A stretch of 10,483 nucleotides of DNA from Hydrocurvibacter sp036169815 (GTDB taxonomy: Bacteria > Campylobacterota > Campylobacteria > Campylobacterales > Sulfurimonadaceae): assembly GCA_036169815.1 (NCBI GenBank), contig JAVHOA010000087.1:1-10483 (forward strand). The letters are read 5' to 3'. Position 1 is the first letter of the stretch; every line of letters begins with the position of its first letter. Both the position numbers and the translations under genes were made by a program. A model generated the notes under the pieces. It worked only from the letters and a program-made list of their open reading frames with translations. It had not been told where the DNA came from and did no database searches. Shown here in pieces: positions 6,287 through 10,483 of this stretch.

Positions 6287-8508
6287 CACTGATAGGACAG
6301 ATTGAAGCGATTCTTTTTGAAGATGATGGATTTTTTATTGCCCGTTTGAAAACAGGAGAGCGGGTGAGCGGAAGCTACTACGAAAGCGATGTTTCTAACC
6401 TCAAAGATGCGGCTATTACACTCAAAGGCGAGTGGGAAGCGCACAAAAAATATGGAAAAACTTTTAAATTTGAATCGCTTCGTGTCAATCAAAATGAGCT
6501 TTTTTTCTTCTTAAATCGTATCGTCAAAGGGTTTACCAAAAAACTCTCTGCTGAGCTTATAGAAAAGTTTGGAGAAGCAGGGCTTATCGAGATTCTCGAT
6601 CATGATATTGAGCGGCTTTTAGAGTTTAGTGGTATCAAAGAGAAGCGTCTCAAAAAAATCCAAGATTCATGGAAAAAGTTTCGCTCCATGCGCGAGCTGG
6701 GCGAGTTTTTAAGCCCTTATGATGTCACGCCCGTGCTGCTTACAATGATTGCAACGGCAATGAAAGATGTGCAAGAACCATCCAAGAGGATCAAAGACAA
6801 TCCCTATATTTTGACCAATATCAGTGGCATTGGTTTTAAGCGCGCCGATGAGTTGGCACTTAAAATAGGCGTTGCGCCAGAGGCCGACAACCGCATCAGT
6901 GCGGCGATGGATTATGCGCTTTTAAACTACTGTGAACAGCAGGGCAACAGCTGTGTTGAGAAGCGAGTGCTTTTTACTTTGCTTGATGAGCTTTTAGATT
7001 TTAGTGAGAAACAAAATCTCTACGAAGCAGCGCTTATCGAACGGGTTGCAGAGCAAAGTATCGTTTTGATGAAAAATGAGCGCGTTTCTCCCGCACGACT
7101 TTATGATGCGGAAAAGTTTTTGTATGATGACTTTAGAGCAAGAGCAAAAGTCGATTTTGGAATGATAAAAACAGATTTAGATGCGTTCTTGCAACAAAGC
7201 GATCTGCAACTCGGCGAGCAACAGCGCCAAGCCGTAGAGATTATCAACAATGGCGCGGGGATGCTTTTTCTTGTCGGATATGCTGGAACGGGCAAAAGTA
7301 CCACGTCGCGAACCATACTAAATCTCCTACATGGGAGACATAAAGAGATTATGACCTGTGCACTCAGCGGGATTGCATCCCAACGTATCGCCGATACGAC
7401 GGGGTTTGAAAGCGCGACAATTCAGTCGCTTTTAGTACGCTATGAGGATCGTGATGAATTTCCATTTTCTGTGCTCCTTATTGATGAAGCCTCGATGATT
7501 AACTCCACACTCTTTGCGCGACTTATCGCAAAAGTCAAAAAGGAGTGTGTGCTTATCATTGTTGGAGATGATGCGCAGTTGCCACCTATTGGGGCTGGAA
7601 ATGTTTTGAGCGACTCACTCACGCTTTGCATTGCGCCCATTATCAAGCTTACGCGCATCTACCGCCAGAGTGAGGAGCAGGCGATTACGCTTATTGCCAA
7701 TGATATTCGCCAAGCCATCGTGCCACAATACACGCAAAAGTATGATGACTTTGAGTTTATTGATGTTTCCATTGCAAACTATTATGGCATGAAAAACTCT
7801 CTTTCACAAACAGAATTTTCAAAGCTTCGTGAAGAGAATTCGGCGGATATTTTGGCCACCATTATGCATGAAGTTGTCAAAGTCATAGAAAAAGCGCGCT
7901 TACGTTTAAAAAACAGAGAGATAGCCTCGTATCTTAACTATTTTCAAGTGATTACACCGATGAAAGGGGGCACACTTGGCACTGACAATCTCAACAAACT
8001 GTTACAAGAATATTTCAACCCAAGCCCTAAAAAAGTCGTCCGCAAAGGTGGCAAAGAGTTCCGTTTGATGGATAAAGTCGTGCATATTAAAAACGAAAAT
8101 ATGACTTCATGGAGCGCTGAGGATTTTAAAGAGAGAGAAGAGGCCAAAGAGAGAAGAGTGTTTAACGGAATGAGTGGCTTGCTGTTTCGTATAGATGAGG
8201 ATGAGGAACAGGCGTATGTGTACTATCCCAATGAGGATTTGGTTGTACTGTATGAATATGAACAGCTCAAAAGCCACTTGATGCTCTCTTATGCGCTTAC
8301 CATCCACAAAGTGCAAGGGATGGAGTATGACATCGTCGTAATTCCCATGAGCTTTTCACACTACATCATGCACAACACAAAGCTCATCTACACGGCTATC
8401 ACAAGGGCAAAACATCGGTGTATTTTAGTGGGCGAGGGCGGTGCGTTTGAGTCTGCATGTAAGCGGGTCGATGTCACAAAACGCGACACTGTACTTTTAG
8501 AGTTGTAA
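6283..8508 (+). CDS. recD2: RecD2-family 5'-3' DNA helicase (SF1B)
   Basis: This is an ATP-dependent DNA helicase of the RecD2 type, which acts without RecB and RecC in recombination and replication-fork repair. The N-terminal region carries an OB-like segment and a helix-hairpin-helix (NISGIGFKRADELA, about 178-191). The motor has Walker A GYAGTGKST at 332-340 (Lys338), Walker B LIDEAS with Asp401-Glu402, motif III GDDAQLPPIGAGN near 425, and the C-terminal TIHKVQGMEYDIVVIP (about 673-688) and YTAITRAKHRCILVG (from 703). The start is GTG 6283, because AAGGA at 6272-6276 lies 6 nt upstream and the GTGA overlaps the mutY stop, a classic coupling arrangement. An upstream in-frame GTG at 6265 would add six residues and has no such site. 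The 741-residue length fits RecD2 proteins, so the operon pairs two genome-maintenance enzymes. Confidence 0.93.
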   Translation: MTLIGQIEAILFEDDGFFIARLKTGERVSGSYYESDVSNLKDAAITLKGEWEAHKKYGKTFKFESLRVNQNELFFFLNRIVKGFTKKLSAELIEKFGEAGLIEILDHDIERLLEFSGIKEKRLKKIQDSWKKFRSMRELGEFLSPYDVTPVLLTMIATAMKDVQEPSKRIKDNPYILTNISGIGFKRADELALKIGVAPEADNRISAAMDYALLNYCEQQGNSCVEKRVLFTLLDELLDFSEKQNLYEAALIERVAEQSIVLMKNERVSPARLYDAEKFLYDDFRARAKVDFGMIKTDLDAFLQQSDLQLGEQQRQAVEIINNGAGMLFLVGYAGTGKSTTSRTILNLLHGRHKEIMTCALSGIASQRIADTTGFESATIQSLLVRYEDRDEFPFSVLLIDEASMINSTLFARLIAKVKKECVLIIVGDDAQLPPIGAGNVLSDSLTLCIAPIIKLTRIYRQSEEQAITLIANDIRQAIVPQYTQKYDDFEFIDVSIANYYGMKNSLSQTEFSKLREENSADILATIMHEVVKVIEKARLRLKNREIASYLNYFQVITPMKGGTLGTDNLNKLLQEYFNPSPKKVVRKGGKEFRLMDKVVHIKNENMTSWSAEDFKEREEAKERRVFNGMSGLLFRIDEDEEQAYVYYPNEDLVVLYEYEQLKSHLMLSYALTIHKVQGMEYDIVVIPMSFSHYIMHNTKLIYTAITRAKHRCILVGEGGAFESACKRVDVTKRDTVLLEL

Positions 8509-8509
8509 A

Positions 8510-8518
8510 TGGTAAAAT
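8510..8518 (+). promoter_or_regulatory. Candidate promoter for tRNA-Arg
   Basis: TGGTAAAAT at 8510-8518 is an extended -10 element whose start would fall near 8525, about 10 nt before the tRNA. It overlaps the recD2 stop region, and a T-rich stretch (ACTTTTAG) lies upstream. The tRNA could also be read from the recD2 transcript. Confidence 0.4.
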
Positions 8519-8535
8519 CTCACTTCTTCTTTTCC

Positions 8536-8611
8536 CTCCTCATCGCTTAACAGGATAAAGCAGTCCCCTCCTAAGGGATAGCTCCAGGTTCGATTCCTGG
8601 TGGGGAGACCA
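8536..8611 (+). tRNA. tRNA-Arg (anticodon CCT)
   Basis: This 76-nt cloverleaf reads AGG codons. The acceptor stem pairs 8536-8542 (CTCCTCA) with 8601-8607 (TGGGGAG), with one T-G wobble. The D arm is GCTT/AAGC (8545-8548 and 8558-8561) with GG in the loop. The anticodon arm is GTCCC/GGGAT around the loop CTCCTAA, placing CCT at 8570-8572. The T arm is CCAGG, TTCGATT, CCTGG (8584-8600). The discriminator is A8608 and CCA is encoded at 8609-8611. It lies 27 nt after recD2. No terminator is obvious downstream before the converging lipoprotein gene. Confidence 0.95.
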
Positions 8612-8656
8612 CGTTATAATAATACTGGTTTGGCTACACTAATTCATACAAAAAAT

Positions 8657-9130
8657 CTATTCTTCTTGGGGTGAAGTTATTTTTAGCAAAATACCATTTT
8701 TGCTGTCTTTAAAGCGCGTTTCCTTGCTTGTAACCTCATAGGAAATATCTACATTTTCATCTTTGATATTTTGCACATATCCATCATACAATTTTCTCAA
8801 ATTTTTTCCATTATAGATTGCATGAGAGAGTATGACATTTTCCAAAGTATCCGCGGGATAGCTGCTGTTGAGATATTTTTGATTGAAAACAGTTTTGAGC
8901 ATACACCCATCATCTACGCAAATAAGCTGGTTAATCTCTATACTTTTTACAACATTTCCCATCTCATAAAGCTCAACTTTGATGGAATTTCCCTGCCCAC
9001 GGATGTAGCCCAAATCGCCATATTTAATCTGTGGAGATTTGATAACGATGAGTTTTGCAACATTCATCTCATAGTTTTTGACACTGCATCCTGCCAAGAA
9101 AAAAACGATGATGAAAAGAGCTATCTTCAC
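8657..9130 (-). CDS. Small predicted lipoprotein of unknown function
   Basis: With the GTG start at 9130 the product has 157 residues and begins MKIALFIIVFFLAGCSVKNYEMN, a clean lipoprotein signal peptide with lipobox Leu-Ala-Gly-Cys (Cys15 lipidated). This start is 4 nt after the stop of the upstream reductase gene, so the pair is probably one operon. Longer in-frame starts (ATG 9160, ATG 9163, ATG 9193) would overlap the reductase and put charged residues ahead of the signal core, so I prefer GTG, though no strong ribosome site separates them. The mature protein has a Cys-Val-Asp-Asp-Gly-Cys pair that could form a periplasmic disulfide. I recall similar small lipoproteins with an 'SPxxxxxDxG' start in Campylobacter, but cannot assign a function. 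Confidence 0.75.
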   Translation of the reverse strand: MKIALFIIVFFLAGCSVKNYEMNVAKLIVIKSPQIKYGDLGYIRGQGNSIKVELYEMGNVVKSIEINQLICVDDGCMLKTVFNQKYLNSSYPADTLENVILSHAIYNGKNLRKLYDGYVQNIKDENVDISYEVTSKETRFKDSKNGILLKITSPQEE

Positions 9131-9134
9131 GCCA

Positions 9135-10151
9135 TCAGCCCATTGGATAGAGGATTTCATCATGCACTTTGTCGCATGCACTGAGCACTTCATCGCTCAA
9201 AACGAGATCCATCGCCGCCAGACTTGCATCGAGCTGCTCTGCTTTTGTCGCACCAATAATGGTTGAAGCAACAAAATCAAACTGTTTTGACCACGCAGTC
9301 GCCATTGTCACGGGATCAAGTCCTGCATCGTGGGCAATTTTGAGATATTTTTGCGTGGAGGCAAGTGTTTTGTCATTCATAAATCTCTGCGCCATAAGCC
9401 TTTGGCGTGCATTTGTAGAGTGAACATACTCAAAAAATCTTCCCTCGCCATTTTTGGCTTGGTTATATTTTCCACTCAACACGCCACCGCCAAGTGGTGA
9501 GTAGGGAAGCAAAGAGATGTTTTCATTTCTACAAAGCACCGAGAGCTCATCTAAAAACCTTCTATTTAAAAGAGAAAAGTTATTTTGAATCGATTCAAAG
9601 CGTGCGAGTTTTTCATATTTTGAACTCATTAAAGCCTTACATGTACCGTATGCTGTGTCGTTTGAAGTCCCGATATAGCGCACTTTTCCACTTTGTACTA
9701 AAGCATCAAAAGCACGCAATGATTCCTCGATGGGCACCACAGTATCAGGCCAGTGCATCTGATAGAGATCAATATAATCCGTACCAAGACGTTTGAGTGA
9801 ACCCTCAATAGCACGCTCAATATGAAAACGATCAATCGCCGTATATCCATGACGGATTGGTGGCACAAACCAGCCATTTGCAGCGCCTGCGACTTTGCTT
9901 GCCAAAATGACGCTATCGCGAGGCTTTGTCTTCAGCCATCGTCCAACCATCTCTTCTGTAATACCCGCACTCTCTTTTGTAGGTGGCACAGGGTAAAGCT
10001 CTGCGGTGTCAAAAAAATTTACACCTGCGTCGTAGGCTTTATCCATAATTTTAAACGCTTCTTTTTCATCGCATTGCGACCCAAATGTCATCGTTCCCAA
10101 ACAAATAGGACTCACTCGAAGCCCCGTTTTTCCGATATATCTAAAGTTCAT
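9135..10151 (-). CDS. tas: NADP(H)-dependent aldo/keto reductase, Tas-like
   Basis: This is a 338-residue cytoplasmic oxidoreductase of the aldo/keto reductase superfamily, expected to reduce aldehydes or ketones with NADPH; the natural substrate is unknown. The catalytic tetrad is visible: Asp and Tyr in FFDTAELYPVPP, Lys in ILASKVAG, and His in DLYQMHWPD. YIGTSNDTAYG and LLPYSPLGGGVLSGKY are barrel signatures, and VASTIIGATKAEQL is the C-terminal cofactor region. The AELYPVPP insert and QNNFSLLNRRF closely recall E. coli Tas, so I use that name, but a general AKR call is safer. GGAAA lies just before the ATG. A predicted promoter overlapping an inverted repeat sits 35-55 nt upstream. A TTACATGTA repeat half (9637-9645) is embedded in the codons for Gly-Thr-Cys-Lys-Ala. 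Confidence 0.93.
   Translation of the reverse strand: MNFRYIGKTGLRVSPICLGTMTFGSQCDEKEAFKIMDKAYDAGVNFFDTAELYPVPPTKESAGITEEMVGRWLKTKPRDSVILASKVAGAANGWFVPPIRHGYTAIDRFHIERAIEGSLKRLGTDYIDLYQMHWPDTVVPIEESLRAFDALVQSGKVRYIGTSNDTAYGTCKALMSSKYEKLARFESIQNNFSLLNRRFLDELSVLCRNENISLLPYSPLGGGVLSGKYNQAKNGEGRFFEYVHSTNARQRLMAQRFMNDKTLASTQKYLKIAHDAGLDPVTMATAWSKQFDFVASTIIGATKAEQLDASLAAMDLVLSDEVLSACDKVHDEILYPMG
9634..9645. repeat. Near-copy of the TTACATGTAA palindrome inside tas
   Basis: GCCTTACATGTA (9634-9645) matches the left part of the 20-bp palindrome at 1565-1584, and the two preceding A residues also match. The symmetry breaks after position 9645. On the coding strand it is read Thr-Cys-Lys, as in mutY. 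Confidence 0.55.
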
Positions 10152-10184
10152 TTTCCAACTCTTAGTACTTCCAAATTTTTCGTG

Positions 10185-10190
10185 ATTATA
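10185..10190 (-). promoter_or_regulatory. tas promoter -10 element
   Basis: The minus strand reads TATAAT here, giving a transcription start near 10178 and a leader of about 27 nt before the tas ATG. It overlaps the inverted repeat at 10189-10207. Confidence 0.5.
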
Positions 10191-10207
10191 TCGATTTTTT
10201 ATCGATA
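10189..10207. promoter_or_regulatory. Candidate operator: 7-bp inverted repeat TATCGAT-N5-ATCGATA
   Basis: The two arms, 10189-10195 and 10201-10207, are perfect reverse complements separated by five T residues. The site covers the upstream edge of the tas -10 and the spacer, where a bound repressor would block polymerase. It lies in the 154-bp divergent intergenic region and could also influence the gene at 10306. The regulator is not in the window. Confidence 0.4.
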
Positions 10208-10268
10208 AATCTGTTCTAACTTTTTTGCTAAATTCTAAAGTTAACCTTTTGTAAAGGCGATTTGAGAG

Positions 10269-10274
10269 TATAAT
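10269..10274 (+). promoter_or_regulatory. Promoter -10 for the right-edge gene
   Basis: TATAAT at 10269-10274 places a start near 10281. A 5-bp inverted repeat, CCTTT-TGT-AAAGG (10245-10257), lies just upstream, where an autoregulator could bind; it is short, so this is only a suggestion. Confidence 0.5.
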
Positions 10275-10305
10275 AAGTAACTATAACCCGTTCAAGGAGG
10301 ATGAT

Positions 10306-10483
10306 ATGAAAACAGTGCTTTTGGAAATAGAAGATAGCAAGTTTGAGCAATTTATGATAGTTATGAACTCGCTAAAGAGTGATCTCATTACTAAATTTCA
10401 AGTGCAAAAAGTAGATGATGAGTTCAAAATTGATGAAGAACATTGCTTTGAGGTCTTAGAAAAAATCAACAGAGGGGATTTTA
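10306..10483 (+). CDS. Antitoxin-like small protein (3' end cut by window)
   Basis: The ATG at 10306 is preceded by AAGGAGG at 10294-10300, a near-perfect ribosome site with 5-nt spacing, and by a TATAAT box. The 59 visible residues begin MKTVLLEIEDSKFEQFMIVMNSLKSDLITKF and continue as an acidic, helical sequence with DDEFKIDEEHCFEVLEKI. A short beta strand followed by a helix and a charged tail is the look of small antitoxins paired with RelE/ParE-type toxins, and such ORFs are common in this phylum. The toxin, if any, would lie past the right edge. No domain can be confirmed from the partial sequence, so the antitoxin label is tentative, while the existence of the gene is well supported. 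Confidence 0.6.
   Translation, partial: MKTVLLEIEDSKFEQFMIVMNSLKSDLITKFQVQKVDDEFKIDEEHCFEVLEKINRGDF

Noticed and set aside
8536..8611. tRNA-Arg(CCT) as the attachment site of an island
   Set aside because: tRNA 3' ends are common integration sites, but I see no second copy of the 3' end, no integrase and no composition break next to it in this window.
8771..9184. 137-residue open frame on the plus strand opposite the lipoprotein gene
   Set aside because: The minus-strand frame has a convincing signal peptide, lipobox and operon spacing; the plus-strand frame has no ribosome site or recognisable content and is a shadow.
9822..10208. 128-residue plus-strand open frame antisense to tas
   Set aside because: It is fully opposite conserved reductase codons, and its composition (rich in Cys, His, Arg) is that of an antisense shadow.

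Overview
The window looks like chromosome of a Campylobacterota member, most likely Sulfurospirillum or a close relative. That assignment is inference. It rests on moderate-to-low GC, extended -10 promoters without a clear -35 box, a separate glycyl-tRNA synthetase alpha subunit, a RecD2-type helicase, and the general look of the outer-membrane proteins and lipoprotein.

Layout, left to right. (1) Positions 1-1553 hold two tandem outer-membrane beta-barrel proteins. The first is TraF-like and cut by the window edge; the second is unrecognised and starts at a TTG. They end in a palindromic terminator that abuts the glyQ promoter. (2) glyQ lies at 1623-2504. (3) An AT-rich two-gene cassette at about 2505-5320 encodes a cytosine-5 DNA methyltransferase and, 1 nt downstream, a Sau3AI-type (MutH-fold) restriction endonuclease. 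Together they form a type II restriction-modification system predicted to recognise GATC. The cassette contains no GATC, and a 7-bp direct repeat sits at its two borders, at the glyQ stop codon and the mutY start codon, as if it had been dropped between two housekeeping genes. (4) mutY and recD2 overlap by 4 nt and form a DNA-repair operon. (5) A complete tRNA-Arg(CCT) follows recD2. (6) On the minus strand, a Tas-like aldo/keto reductase is followed by a small lipoprotein gene; the reductase promoter overlaps an inverted repeat. (7) Divergent from these, the start of an antitoxin-like gene with a very strong ribosome binding site runs off the right edge.

The most unusual signal that gene calling does not explain is a dispersed palindrome with core TTACATGTAA. 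It occurs exactly four times (once as the terminator before glyQ, three times inside mutY), with several near-matches inside other genes. Most coding copies are read in one frame as Thr-Cys-Lys. One mutY copy contributes the codon of an iron-sulfur cluster cysteine. Another mutY copy shares a longer 24-bp block with the signal-peptide region of the second outer-membrane protein. This suggests a small repeat family that has invaded coding sequence.
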